Shown one piece after another: positions 45,238 to 54,886 of a DNA stretch of 64,000 nt; position 1 is the first letter of the stretch; the number at the start of each line of letters is the position of its first letter. The DNA comes from Erythrobacter ani. GTDB taxonomy: Bacteria > Pseudomonadota > Alphaproteobacteria > Sphingomonadales > Sphingomonadaceae. The notes beneath the pieces are model-generated. The model worked only from the letters and a program-made list of their open reading frames with translations, was not told the DNA's origin and ran no database searches. Made by a program: the position numbers and the translations under genes. Location of the stretch: assembly GCF_019204025.1 (NCBI RefSeq), contig NZ_JAGSPB010000003.1:186001-250000 (forward strand), in the 5' to 3' direction.

Positions 45238-46464
45238 ATGGATTTAGCTGTATCCCCGCTCGCCCTCCCGTTCCCGGATATGCCGCCCATCGGAGGCGTG
45301 AAACTGCGCGCCGCGCGGGCCCGTTACAAGGATTGGGAGAGGGCCGACCTCACCTATGTCGAACTATGCGAAGGCACTGCGGTCGCGGGGGTATTCACTC
45401 AGTCGCTGTGCGCCTCGAGCGAGGTGGAGCTCGGCCGTGAGCAAGTCAGATCGGGCCGCGCGAGAGCGCTGATAGTGAATGCCGGAAATGCGAATGCATT
45501 CACCGGCTATCGCGGACGCGAAGCCGTGGAGGCAATCATGGCACAGGCTGCGGATCACATTGGGTGCTCGCCGCGCGAAGTGCTGGTTTCCTCCACTGGC
45601 GTGATCGGCGTCCCGCTTCCCAAGGACAAAGCGCAAGACGGCGTTGCCGCAGCTTTTGCCGCCGATGCTGCAAGCTGGGAGGATGCCGCCAAAGCCATTG
45701 GAACCACGGACACATTTGCCAAAGGTGCGCATGCTTCGGCCATGATCGGCGAAAACCGGGTCGAGCTATGCGGGATTATCAAGGGGTCGGGCATGATCGC
45801 CCCCGACATGGCAACGATGCTCGGCTACATCTTCACGGATGCCGACGTGGCGCCCGCATTCCTGCAAACGATGTTGGATCAGGCGACCGCAAAAACGTTC
45901 AATTGCATCACCGTAGACGGGGACACGTCCACGAGCGATACGGTTCTGGTGTTCGCGACCGGAAAAGCGGCGCATCCCTCAATCGAGGATTGGGACAGCC
46001 CCGGTGCCGATGCCTTTGCAGCTGCGCTCAACGATGTCTGCCGCGAGCTGGCGCAATTGGTCGTGCGAGACGGCGAAGGGGCGAGCAAGTTCGTCAATGT
46101 GCACGTGTCAGGAGCAGCGAGCGACGAGAGCGCGCGCAAAATCGGTCTCGCGATCGCCAATTCACCGCTCGTCAAGACCGCGATAGCCGGTGAAGACGCG
46201 AATTGGGGCCGCGTGGTCATGGCGGTTGGGAAGGCGGGTGAACCGGCGGACCGTGACAAGCTCTCCATCGGCTTTGGCGGGATATGGGCCGCGCGCGAGG
46301 GTCTGCCGGTCGACGGCTATGACGAGGCACCCGTCGCGGAGCATTTGAAGGGCGAGGAGATCGATCTCGCGGTCGACCTCGGCATCGGCGACGGGCGCGC
46401 GACAGTTTGGACCTGCGACCTCACCCACGGGTACATCTCGATCAATGCGGACTACAGGAGCTGA
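45238..46464 (+). CDS. argJ: bifunctional glutamate N-acetyltransferase/amino-acid acetyltransferase (ArgJ)
   Basis: 408 residues. The self-cleavage site is between Ala192 and Thr193 in PDMATMLGY, giving alpha and beta chains, with Thr193 as nucleophile. It recycles acetyl from N-acetylornithine to glutamate in arginine synthesis. The C-terminal DLTHGYISINADYRS is normal. The next gene starts two bases after its stop, behind an AGGAG that lies inside argJ's end. Confidence 0.95.
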   Translation: MDLAVSPLALPFPDMPPIGGVKLRAARARYKDWERADLTYVELCEGTAVAGVFTQSLCASSEVELGREQVRSGRARALIVNAGNANAFTGYRGREAVEAIMAQAADHIGCSPREVLVSSTGVIGVPLPKDKAQDGVAAAFAADAASWEDAAKAIGTTDTFAKGAHASAMIGENRVELCGIIKGSGMIAPDMATMLGYIFTDADVAPAFLQTMLDQATAKTFNCITVDGDTSTSDTVLVFATGKAAHPSIEDWDSPGADAFAAALNDVCRELAQLVVRDGEGASKFVNVHVSGAASDESARKIGLAIANSPLVKTAIAGEDANWGRVVMAVGKAGEPADRDKLSIGFGGIWAAREGLPVDGYDEAPVAEHLKGEEIDLAVDLGIGDGRATVWTCDLTHGYISINADYRS

Positions 46465-46465
46465 G

Positions 46466-47269
46466 ATGAGCCCGCTCGACGAAGAAATCCGCGACCTCAT
46501 GCGGTTTGCAGCGCAGCGATCGATCCTGCCCCGGTTCCGAGCGCTGTCGGACAGCGAAATCGAGATGAAGGGCGAGGACGATCCTGTTACTGTGGTTGAT
46601 CGCGAGGTCGAGAGCTTTCTGACCGAAGCCCTGGCGAAGCTAGCTCCCGGCGTTGCCATCGTCGGCGAAGAAGCGGTTCATTCCGACGAAGGTGTGCTCG
46701 AACACCTATCGGGCCAATGCTGGATCATCGACCCTCTGGATGGAACGGCGAACTTTACCGAGGGCAAGGAGCCGTTCGGGATAATCATCGCTCTGGCCGA
46801 TGCCGGAAAAGCGGTGGCCGGGTGGCTATATGATCCGAACAAAGACCGCCTCTGCCATACGAAGCTGGGCGAAGGTGCGTTCGTCGATGGCGAAAAGATC
46901 CGTGCTCAGACGACAGGCGGCGCCCCGCCGGTCGCTGCCATCAGCCGGATTTTTCTGACCGAGGAACAGCGCGCACAAGTAGATAGGAAGCTCGCGCCGC
47001 ATTATTCCCTGGTCGACATTCCGCGCTGCGCCGCCGAGCAATATCCGCGCCTGGCGCTCGGCGAGAACGACGTGTCGAGTTTCAAGCGTACCTACGCATG
47101 GGACCATGCAGCAGGGGTGCTGTGGCTGAATGAAGCGGGCGGAAAGGCAGCGCGGCTCGACGGAAGCGAATACCGCGTCGACGAGCAAGACAAACCAGGT
47201 CTAGTGGGCGCGTCTAGCCCGGCAGTTTGGGACGAGTTTGTCGGGCGAGTCCTGAACCCGCCCGAATAA
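46466..47269 (+). CDS. inositol monophosphatase family protein (second copy)
   Basis: 267 residues. DDPVTVVDR, GEEAV, IIDPLDGTANF and WDHAAGVLWLNEAGG correspond to the metal and substrate motifs of the family. Direct coupling to argJ might suggest amino-acid metabolism; a histidinol-phosphatase (HisN-type) or 3'(2'),5'-bisphosphate nucleotidase role is possible. The start at 46466 follows AGGAG by five bases. Convergent with trxA. Confidence 0.87.
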   Translation: MSPLDEEIRDLMRFAAQRSILPRFRALSDSEIEMKGEDDPVTVVDREVESFLTEALAKLAPGVAIVGEEAVHSDEGVLEHLSGQCWIIDPLDGTANFTEGKEPFGIIIALADAGKAVAGWLYDPNKDRLCHTKLGEGAFVDGEKIRAQTTGGAPPVAAISRIFLTEEQRAQVDRKLAPHYSLVDIPRCAAEQYPRLALGENDVSSFKRTYAWDHAAGVLWLNEAGGKAARLDGSEYRVDEQDKPGLVGASSPAVWDEFVGRVLNPPE

Positions 47270-47283
47270 TTCACTAGCGGCGA

Positions 47284-47604
47284 TCAGATCTCGCTTTCGA
47301 TCCAGTCCTTGAGCTGGCTCTTCGGCGCTGCGCCAACTTTGCGCGCGACCGCTTCTCCATTCTTGAACAACACCATCAGCGGAATCGACTGCACACCCAT
47401 TTCGGCAGGAATGCCGGTGTTTTCCATGATGTCCATCTTTGCGATGGTGACCTTTTCGCCCAGCTCATTGCTGATTTCCTCGAGTGCGGGCGCGATCATC
47501 TTGCATGGACCGCACCATTCCGCCCAGAAATCTACCAGAACGGGCTTGTCGCTTTCGAGGACGTCGGCCTTGAAGCTTTCATCGGTCACATTGACGGTGG
47601 ACAT
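47284..47604 (-). CDS. trxA: thioredoxin
   Basis: 106 residues. The active site WCGPC is at 30-34 with the cis-Pro loop SIPLMVLF later. General disulfide reductase of the cytoplasm. The start at 47604 is behind AGGAG at seven bases; an upstream reading to 47676 would overlap addA. It follows addA by 49 bases and may form the tail of the divL-addA operon. Confidence 0.96.
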   Translation of the reverse strand: MSTVNVTDESFKADVLESDKPVLVDFWAEWCGPCKMIAPALEEISNELGEKVTIAKMDIMENTGIPAEMGVQSIPLMVLFKNGEAVARKVGAAPKSQLKDWIESEI

Positions 47605-47653
47605 CTTTATTCTCCTGTAACTTCGTTGCCACTTACTTAGTGGGATTCCCCGC

Positions 47654-50600
47654 TCACTCAATATCGAGCGGAGCATAGCTTTCCTGCGCTGTACCCAAAC
47701 GATCCTTGTGTAACTCGAGGACGCCAGCCGGAATGTCGATCAGCAGGGGTGAATGGGTGTAGAGGATTGCAGCGCGCACGGCACGGCCGGGAAAGATGAC
47801 TTCAAGCGCCGCAACGTAGGCCGCCATCTGCCTCAAAGGCGCGGCGGGCACATCATCGAGCCCCTGCGGAGCGCGGCGGGTGGTTTTGAAATCGACCACC
47901 GTGACTGTGTCATCACGTACGAGCAACCGGTCGGCAGTGCCTGTGATCACCGTGCCACCAACCGTCGCCGTCAGCGGGACCTCAGCGAGCGCATCCGGAG
48001 AGAAAATCTCCTCGAAATCGTCGCTTCCCAGTACCGTGAGAGCGCTCGCGAGCATTTCACGGCGAATATCCTCAGGGAGATCCGAGGCCTGACGCGCCAG
48101 CCAGTTCGCCCCCGCTTCCTCGCGATCGGCAGATGCGACATCTGGCAGCCGTTCTAGCAGGCGATGGATGAGCACACCGCGCCGCGCTGCGATGGCCAGG
48201 GCATCCGCCGGAAGTGGTGGGTCCGCGCCCTGCTCCTCACCGGCCGCGCTCGGCGACAAAGGTCGCGGCGGGCTCGGCTCGGGACCGATCGGAGTCGTCG
48301 CCCAAGCCGGCAAGCGCGGCTTCGCGCTTTCCGCTCCAGGCACATCGGCGACAATAATGGGGTCGGCGCGCCATCCCCATTCGCGCCTGGCGCCCCAAAG
48401 GTCATCGGACAGCTCATCATCCTCGAACAAAGGTTCGAGCCGCGCGTACCAGCTGTCCTCGTTAGGCCCCTTCTTCATGTCTCGCGGGCCCAAAGAACCG
48501 CCGATGAACAGCGCCTCTTCGGCGCGTGTCATCGCCACGTAGAGAAGCCGCCAATGCTCTTCCATGGTGGCGGCATCGACCGCCTTTTCCGCGTGCTCCA
48601 CAGGGCCGCGTTTCTCATCCTTGGCGAGCGCAGGCAGAGGGACCGTGCGCCCTGTCGGCTGACCGATCGGGTCATCGGGCAATTCCAGATCACCGCCCTG
48701 CCCCGGCGCACCGGTCGCATCGGCAAGGATCACGATCGGCGCCTGAAGTCCTTTCGATCCGTGCACCGTCATCACACGCACCTGCCCGCCCGCGCTGTCG
48801 GCATCGCGTTTAAGATCCTCATCAGACGCGTCGAACCACTCGATGAACCCAGCCAGGCTGGGCACGTGCGCGCTTTCGAAAGCGAACGCGGCGTTGATGA
48901 GCTCATCCACAGGATCGTTGGCCTCGCGGCCCAGACGGGCGATGAGGCGTTGCCGACCTTGCCATGGCCCGTTCAGCAGCCAGGCGAGCAGCGCCTGCGG
49001 AGTTTCGAAATCTGCGCGCGCGAGCAGCGCCTTCAGTTTCTCACAAGCCTGCGCAACGAAAGGCTCGTCATCCGCGCGCAGATGATGCCACAGCCGAACG
49101 TCTTTTCCTCGCGGCAGATGAGCGAGCAAGTCGTCCTGCGTCCAACCCATCAGAGGCGAAGACAGGAGGTTCGCCAACGAAAGGTCGTCCAGCGGCTGCG
49201 CCGCGAACCGCAGCGCCGCCATCAGGTCTTTCACTGCCAGAGGCGCGCCCAGCCGCAACCTGTCTACACCGGCGACAGCAACACCCTTCGCATGAAGTTT
49301 GGCGACGATCTGTGCGGCTAGCGCGCCGCGTTTCCTTACGAGAACCATGACGTCGCCCGGTTTCGCATCACGGTGCGGAACGGCCTTGGCTAGAACAAAC
49401 GGCTCGTCCCCGGTCATCCATCGGCGAACCTGCTCGGCAATCCTGTCTGCGAGGACGGTTTCGTGGGCGGGCAGCCAATCGCGCTCCTCGTCGTCGTCCG
49501 CGCTAACCGCACTCGCCGAAGTAATCGGATTCCACAGTATGACGAGGCCAGGGCGATCCTCCCCGACATGATCTTCGGGAGCGTCCGCAAGGCCGAATTC
49601 TTCGTAACCAAGCTCGGCGATTGCCTTGTTGACGAATTCCAGGACCGGGCGGGAGGTGCGGAATGACCTGCCGAGATCGAGGTCGCGCCAGCCAGGAACG
49701 CGTCTACCATCGCGCATATTGGCCACGTTTTCGCGTGCTGCCGCGATCGCGGTGCGAACCTTTTCCTTAGCGCGGGAAAAATTCTCCGGACTCGTCCCCT
49801 GGAAACCGAAGATTGCCTGTTTGTAATCGCCCACCGTGAAGATCGTCCGCAGCCGGTCACCGCTTGCTCCCTCACCGCTGAAGAAATCATCGATCAATGC
49901 GAAAACGATATCCCACTGCGCTTCGTTCGTGTCCTGTGCTTCGTCGATAAGGATGTGATCGAATTGCCGGTCGAGCTTGTAACGGATCCAGTCGGCTGTC
50001 GCGCTCTCCTTTAGCAGCGTTGCGGCCTTGCGGATCAGGTCGTCGAAATCGAGCAGTCCCTCGCGCCGCTTCGCATCCTGCCAACGCAAAGCGAAAGCGT
50101 GTCCGATTTCGAGTGAAGCCGTCAGCAGTTCGGCAAGCGAGAGCAGGCCTGCACGCTCTTCGACCTGAAGCACCGCATCGGAGAGCAAATCCTGGCTCGC
50201 GGCAAAGCCAGCGCTCTCCTCGCGCAGCTTCTTGATTTGCAAGTTGGGCGTTCCGTCAGCCTTTAGCAGAGTGCCCTTGAAGCCTCCGAATGCCTCTATG
50301 CGGGCAGGATGGTCGAGGTTCAGCCATTCGCGCATGAAGGGGAGGCATTTTTCAGCAGTTTTTGTGCCCCATTCCTCGAGCGGCGGGATCATGGCGAGGA
50401 GATTTTCGTCCGGGAACCAGTCCTTGTGAAGGCCCTCATAGACCCAAGCCTCATCCGCATCCGAAGGCATGTCGAGCAAACGCCGAACGCGTGCGTCCAT
50501 GGGAGGTTGCCATGCCCCCGGCCCCTCCCACATGTCTTCCGCTTTCGCGCAACGCATCAGCCAGCCATGGAGCGAGCCGGGATCCTTCGCAGTGGTAAAC

Positions 50601-51154
50601 AACTCGACCGCGCGGATCAGCCGTTTGTCATCCGCACTTTCAGCTTCGACGAGCAGATCGGACAAGACCTCACGGGCGAGAAGTTCGCGGGTGCGATCTT
50701 CCATCGGCTGCGCACCGGGCGGCAGGTCGGCCTCTTCGGGAAAATTGGTAAGCAGCCACTGCGCGAACGCGTGAATGGTGTCGATCCTCAGCCCGCCGCC
50801 CGGGCAATCGAGCACCTGCGCAAACAGGGTCCGCGCGCGGTCCTGTGTTTCCGGGCCGATGTCCGCGCCAAGATCACCAAGCTCGCCGGCAAGCTTCGTC
50901 GGTTCCATCCGCACCCAACGCGCCAGAACGGCATTGATCCTGTTGGCCATCTCGGCCGCCCCTGCCTTGGTAAATGTCAGGCACAATATCTCGCCCGGAT
51001 CGACATCGGGGCGCAGCAGCAGGCGGAGCACCCGCGCAGAGAGGACCTGCGTTTTTCCTGTCCCGGCAGAGGCTGACAGCCAGACATTGTGTTCCGGATC
51101 GACAGCATCGCGCTGTTCCCCCGCGAGCGGATAGACCTTACCCTCACCGCTCAT
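47654..51154 (-). CDS. addA: double-strand break repair helicase AddA
   Basis: 1166 residues. UvrD-like helicase with Walker A SAGTGKTQ (29-36), ILIDEAQDTN, and motif GRSFRTSRP. The C-terminal RecB-type nuclease has GTADRLLV and VVDFKTTRR near residue 1100. With AddB it resects double-strand breaks and loads RecA. Start ATG at 51154 overlaps the addB stop by four bases. Confidence 0.95.
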   Translation of the reverse strand: MSGEGKVYPLAGEQRDAVDPEHNVWLSASAGTGKTQVLSARVLRLLLRPDVDPGEILCLTFTKAGAAEMANRINAVLARWVRMEPTKLAGELGDLGADIGPETQDRARTLFAQVLDCPGGGLRIDTIHAFAQWLLTNFPEEADLPPGAQPMEDRTRELLAREVLSDLLVEAESADDKRLIRAVELFTTAKDPGSLHGWLMRCAKAEDMWEGPGAWQPPMDARVRRLLDMPSDADEAWVYEGLHKDWFPDENLLAMIPPLEEWGTKTAEKCLPFMREWLNLDHPARIEAFGGFKGTLLKADGTPNLQIKKLREESAGFAASQDLLSDAVLQVEERAGLLSLAELLTASLEIGHAFALRWQDAKRREGLLDFDDLIRKAATLLKESATADWIRYKLDRQFDHILIDEAQDTNEAQWDIVFALIDDFFSGEGASGDRLRTIFTVGDYKQAIFGFQGTSPENFSRAKEKVRTAIAAARENVANMRDGRRVPGWRDLDLGRSFRTSRPVLEFVNKAIAELGYEEFGLADAPEDHVGEDRPGLVILWNPITSASAVSADDDEERDWLPAHETVLADRIAEQVRRWMTGDEPFVLAKAVPHRDAKPGDVMVLVRKRGALAAQIVAKLHAKGVAVAGVDRLRLGAPLAVKDLMAALRFAAQPLDDLSLANLLSSPLMGWTQDDLLAHLPRGKDVRLWHHLRADDEPFVAQACEKLKALLARADFETPQALLAWLLNGPWQGRQRLIARLGREANDPVDELINAAFAFESAHVPSLAGFIEWFDASDEDLKRDADSAGGQVRVMTVHGSKGLQAPIVILADATGAPGQGGDLELPDDPIGQPTGRTVPLPALAKDEKRGPVEHAEKAVDAATMEEHWRLLYVAMTRAEEALFIGGSLGPRDMKKGPNEDSWYARLEPLFEDDELSDDLWGARREWGWRADPIIVADVPGAESAKPRLPAWATTPIGPEPSPPRPLSPSAAGEEQGADPPLPADALAIAARRGVLIHRLLERLPDVASADREEAGANWLARQASDLPEDIRREMLASALTVLGSDDFEEIFSPDALAEVPLTATVGGTVITGTADRLLVRDDTVTVVDFKTTRRAPQGLDDVPAAPLRQMAAYVAALEVIFPGRAVRAAILYTHSPLLIDIPAGVLELHKDRLGTAQESYAPLDIE

Positions 51155-54100
51155 GCTGGGCCCTCACTCGTGTCAGCGAGACGAACGACCCACTCCTCAA
51201 GCCGCATGAGCTGGTCGTAATCTGTGTAGCCTGGGTAGTCCGGGTTTTCCTTGGCGGTGAAAGGCTCGCTGCCTTTGATGTACTTCGCGATCGCATCGCG
51301 CAGGTGGCGTTCATGCTCGGGGAGAAATTCTTCAGGAAGCAGGCCGGAACGCTTTTTGCCGACCTTCATCGGCACATCGACAAAGCCAAATTCACCCTTC
51401 TCCTTGGCCAGCGACCAATATTCGAACTGGCTTGCCTGTCCTTTCACAGTGCCATCCTTGCTATCGAAACTGCCGTCACGCGCGATGAGGCCAAGGACAC
51501 CGAGCTGCAGTGCGTAACCTGCTTCGACTTGCGATGTCGTGGGGGGTCTGCCCGTCTTGTAGTCGACAATCGCCAGTGTCCCGTCAGGCAGGCGGTCGAT
51601 CCGATCAGCGATCCCCATGACCTTCACGCCTTCGAATAGCATCTTGCCCCAGATTTCGGTCGCAAGCACGTGACGCCCATTACGCGCGGCCTCCTCCACC
51701 CAGACCTCGAAACGCTTCAACGCTGCCGAAATCCGCGGTCGCCACAGGCCCCAAAACAGCGGGTGGACCTGCTTTTCGCGCAACTGCCCTTCGGCAAATG
51801 GAACGAGAGCAAGCGTAGGATCGTCGATCCGCGCGCGGTGCCAGCTATCGAGAATATCGTGCACCAATGTCCCGCGTAGCGCGGGATCGCCAAACGGGTC
51901 AGCGGCCAAGGGGTCGAGCCGTTTCAGGCCGAGGATTTCGCGCGCGTAGAACTGGTATGGATCGCCCAGCAGCCGGTCGAGCGCGGTCGCACTGATTTTG
52001 ACATCGCGCTGCGTCGCCGACGGCCGCGGTTTCGGTTGCTCATAGTCGTCCGCCCGCCGTGGATCGCGGTCGATCTGAGGCAGAATCGCCGGAATGGACT
52101 TTTCGCGGTGCTGCGCTGCCAAGTCTTCGCCCAGCAATGCCTCTACCCTCAGCCAGAACCGCGATGCGAGTGTAGGCCCTTCGCTATCCCTCCCTGCGCG
52201 GCTGAGTACGACTTCGGGCGCGCCCATCGCGCCCGCCAGATCGTGCGCCGAAAGGCCGATCCGAAACTCGGTCCCCGGCACTCCCAATGCGCGCAGAACC
52301 CTCGGCGCGAGCAATGCGTCGGCAGCGGGAGGCTGCGGCCAACTGCCCTCATTCAGCCCGCCGCAGATGACAAGATCGGCGCGCGCCATACGCGATTCGA
52401 GCAGACCATAAATGCTTACCCGAGGATGGCCGCCATAAGGCGGGCGAACGGCGATCTCGTCCATGCAATCGCGCAGCACCGTGGCGATGTCCGATGCCGC
52501 GATCCGAGCGCCAACCTCACGTGCATGAAGCCTGAGATCATCGACCATCGAGGATAGCGCCCGGCCATCTTCGCGGGCCCATACCTTTTCGCCAGCAAGC
52601 GCTTCGGCCGCGATCGTCAGCAGGTCGAGCGCGCCGGAAAGGGTCGCTTCCGGATCTGACGCCTGCAATGGCAAAAGTACCTGCTCGACCTCCTCCCACC
52701 AGCTAGCGACCTTTGCTTCACCAGCAATTTCGCGCAGCGGACCAAGGCCAGGCGCAGGAGACGGCCCACGCAATTCACGCTCGAACCGGCGCAAAGCGCT
52801 CAGCCACGCGCGGCGCTGGTCTGCATCATGAGATTGCACCAACGGGTGCGCCAGTGTTCCGACAAGCGGCGCGGGATCGAAACCATCGGACATGATCTGC
52901 GCGAGCAGTCCGAGAAGCCTCCCCGCCGGGGTCAACGACAATGGCTGTCCCGCCGTGTCATTGGCGACAATATTCCAGCGTGCGAGATGCTGAACCACAC
53001 GCCGCGCGAGCGAACGGTCGGCCGTCACCACCGCGATGCGCTTTTCCGGTTGCTCCAGAGCTTCGCGCACCAGCAACGCGATGGCTTGCGCCTCTTCCTC
53101 GGCGGTGGCGCTGGTCATCATGCGAATGCCGGAAAGCCGGCGCTTGTCGGCATCCAGCGAAATCCACGACTGGCTGGCCTGCGGCGGGAGGAAAAGAGAG
53201 CTGATCGCATGGGTTCGCGCCGGAGGAGCAGCTGCCGCGCCCTTGCGGTGCCATTGCCGCACTTCCGCGCGCGCAATGCTCATACGCTCGATCAGCAGCT
53301 TGAGATGATATTGCGGGTGGGTGAGCGCGTCCATCTTGCCGAATACCTGCCCGCCCGGTTCGGGAGAAGCGCCTGCCCGGCCGAGTTCGTCCCATGCCTC
53401 ATCGCTCATTGCGAGGTCGAGATCCGGCAAGATCACCGCACAATCAGGGAGGTTTGCAATCGCTCTGAGCATCCGCGCCAGGGCTGGTGAAGCGCTGGTA
53501 ACGCCCGCAGCCACGATCGGGTTCACAGGCGGATCGTTTCGCCACCGGCGCGCGGCGCGCTCGAACAGCATATTGCGCCTTGTCGCGGCATCGACGCGGC
53601 CAAGTTCGCGCAGCCGTACCCGCCACCGCGCCTGCACCCGCGCAAACAGACGCAACGATTTTTTCCAGTGTTCGGAAAGCTCACCGAGCATTTCCAGAAT
53701 GGGCTCGCTCGTCAGCTCATCTGGCGACACGTCCTCGACCAGCAACCGGTCCATCGCCCGCGCAATGTCGCGTGCCTGCCGCAAACAGGCGGCACCGGTG
53801 AGCGGTGGCTTGCCCGCCTCTGCATGCTCGATCTCGACAAGCTTCGCGAGTTCCAGCCAGCGCTGCGTCGGATCGACTGCAGGAGGAATGTCGTCTGCAC
53901 CCAGCGGGTCGAGCAAGGATCCAAGTGCCTCGTCGAGGTCCAGATCACCGACCGTCACCATGCGCGGCATCAGGATACCCGTCTCCCCGGAGTGCCGCAC
54001 GAGTGCCTCGGAAATAGTCCGGGCTGCGCGCGAGCTCGGGACCAGCAGCGTCAGCCGCGCTAGGCCGACATCGTCCTGTGCGTATCGCGGAACGAGCCCC

Positions 54101-54171
54101 GCGACCAAGGCGTCGGCAAAACCGCGATGCGCGGCAATCGAGTAAACCGCCGGTTCGGTTTTTTCACCCAC
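51151..54171 (-). CDS. addB: double-strand break repair protein AddB
   Basis: 1006 residues, a RecB-like inactive helicase with a C-terminal nuclease that includes VMGIADRIDRLPDG and IVDYKTGRPP. Only four cysteines are present (in AACL, PDCAV, RDCMD and VICGG), none in the nuclease region, so the Fe-S ligands of Bacillus AddB are missing. The GTG start at 54171 overlaps the murU stop by eight bases. Confidence 0.92.
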   Translation of the reverse strand: MGEKTEPAVYSIAAHRGFADALVAGLVPRYAQDDVGLARLTLLVPSSRAARTISEALVRHSGETGILMPRMVTVGDLDLDEALGSLLDPLGADDIPPAVDPTQRWLELAKLVEIEHAEAGKPPLTGAACLRQARDIARAMDRLLVEDVSPDELTSEPILEMLGELSEHWKKSLRLFARVQARWRVRLRELGRVDAATRRNMLFERAARRWRNDPPVNPIVAAGVTSASPALARMLRAIANLPDCAVILPDLDLAMSDEAWDELGRAGASPEPGGQVFGKMDALTHPQYHLKLLIERMSIARAEVRQWHRKGAAAAPPARTHAISSLFLPPQASQSWISLDADKRRLSGIRMMTSATAEEEAQAIALLVREALEQPEKRIAVVTADRSLARRVVQHLARWNIVANDTAGQPLSLTPAGRLLGLLAQIMSDGFDPAPLVGTLAHPLVQSHDADQRRAWLSALRRFERELRGPSPAPGLGPLREIAGEAKVASWWEEVEQVLLPLQASDPEATLSGALDLLTIAAEALAGEKVWAREDGRALSSMVDDLRLHAREVGARIAASDIATVLRDCMDEIAVRPPYGGHPRVSIYGLLESRMARADLVICGGLNEGSWPQPPAADALLAPRVLRALGVPGTEFRIGLSAHDLAGAMGAPEVVLSRAGRDSEGPTLASRFWLRVEALLGEDLAAQHREKSIPAILPQIDRDPRRADDYEQPKPRPSATQRDVKISATALDRLLGDPYQFYAREILGLKRLDPLAADPFGDPALRGTLVHDILDSWHRARIDDPTLALVPFAEGQLREKQVHPLFWGLWRPRISAALKRFEVWVEEAARNGRHVLATEIWGKMLFEGVKVMGIADRIDRLPDGTLAIVDYKTGRPPTTSQVEAGYALQLGVLGLIARDGSFDSKDGTVKGQASQFEYWSLAKEKGEFGFVDVPMKVGKKRSGLLPEEFLPEHERHLRDAIAKYIKGSEPFTAKENPDYPGYTDYDQLMRLEEWVVRLADTSEGPA

Positions 54172-54886
54172 GCTTCAAAGCGTCTTCGGTCGGAGCGATG
54201 GCCTGCGGCGTGCCGACTTCGAACCAGGTGCCGGTAAAGGCGACGCCGTACAGGCGCCCTTCCTCAATGGCCCTGTTCCACAAAATATTGGTCGAGAATT
54301 TGCCATCGGGCGCGTCGCGCAGGAGACGATGCGCAACCAGCTGGATGCCGGTGTAGATGAAAGGCGCGATACGTCCCGGCTCTCTGCGCGACAGATTACC
54401 CACGCTGTCCATATGGAAATCGCCCTGCCCTGAAAAATTCGCAGCGCCCGCATGTCCGACGACCAGCAAAAGTGCGTCCATCTCATCCGGATTCCACCGG
54501 GCCGAAAGATCGCGAAAGGCATCCCGCGGCCCATCAAGCCAGATGTTGTCGGCGTTGAGGCAGAAAAACGGATCGGGAAGGTTCGGCTGCGCCTTCACCA
54601 TGCCGCCGCCTGTTTCGAGCAATTCCTCTCGCTCATCCGACACGGTGATCCGGGGCGAACGCCGGTCGAGCACATGCGCCTCAAGCGCGTCGGCAAGGTA
54701 ATGCACATTGACCACCGCGTTAGCGATCCCGTTTTCATCTAGCCGGTCGAGCGCATGGTCAATCAGGGCCTTGCCCGCCACCCGGACAAGCGGTTTTGGC
54801 TGCGAAGCGGTGAGCGGGCGCATCCGCTTTCCGTAACCCGCCGCCATGACCATCGCGGTATCGCTGGCCAATTCCCGATCGATCAT
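54164..54886 (-). CDS. murU: N-acetylmuramate-1-phosphate uridylyltransferase-like nucleotidyltransferase (MurU)
   Basis: 240 residues. The nucleotidyltransferase signature is visible as VMAAGYGKRMRPLT followed by QPKPLVRV. With the adjacent AmgK-like kinase it forms the pair that, in Pseudomonas, recycles cell-wall MurNAc to UDP-MurNAc, bypassing the de novo fosfomycin-sensitive route. ATG at 54886 overlaps the kinase stop by four bases. Confidence 0.85.
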   Translation of the reverse strand: MIDRELASDTAMVMAAGYGKRMRPLTASQPKPLVRVAGKALIDHALDRLDENGIANAVVNVHYLADALEAHVLDRRSPRITVSDEREELLETGGGMVKAQPNLPDPFFCLNADNIWLDGPRDAFRDLSARWNPDEMDALLLVVGHAGAANFSGQGDFHMDSVGNLSRREPGRIAPFIYTGIQLVAHRLLRDAPDGKFSTNILWNRAIEEGRLYGVAFTGTWFEVGTPQAIAPTEDALKRG

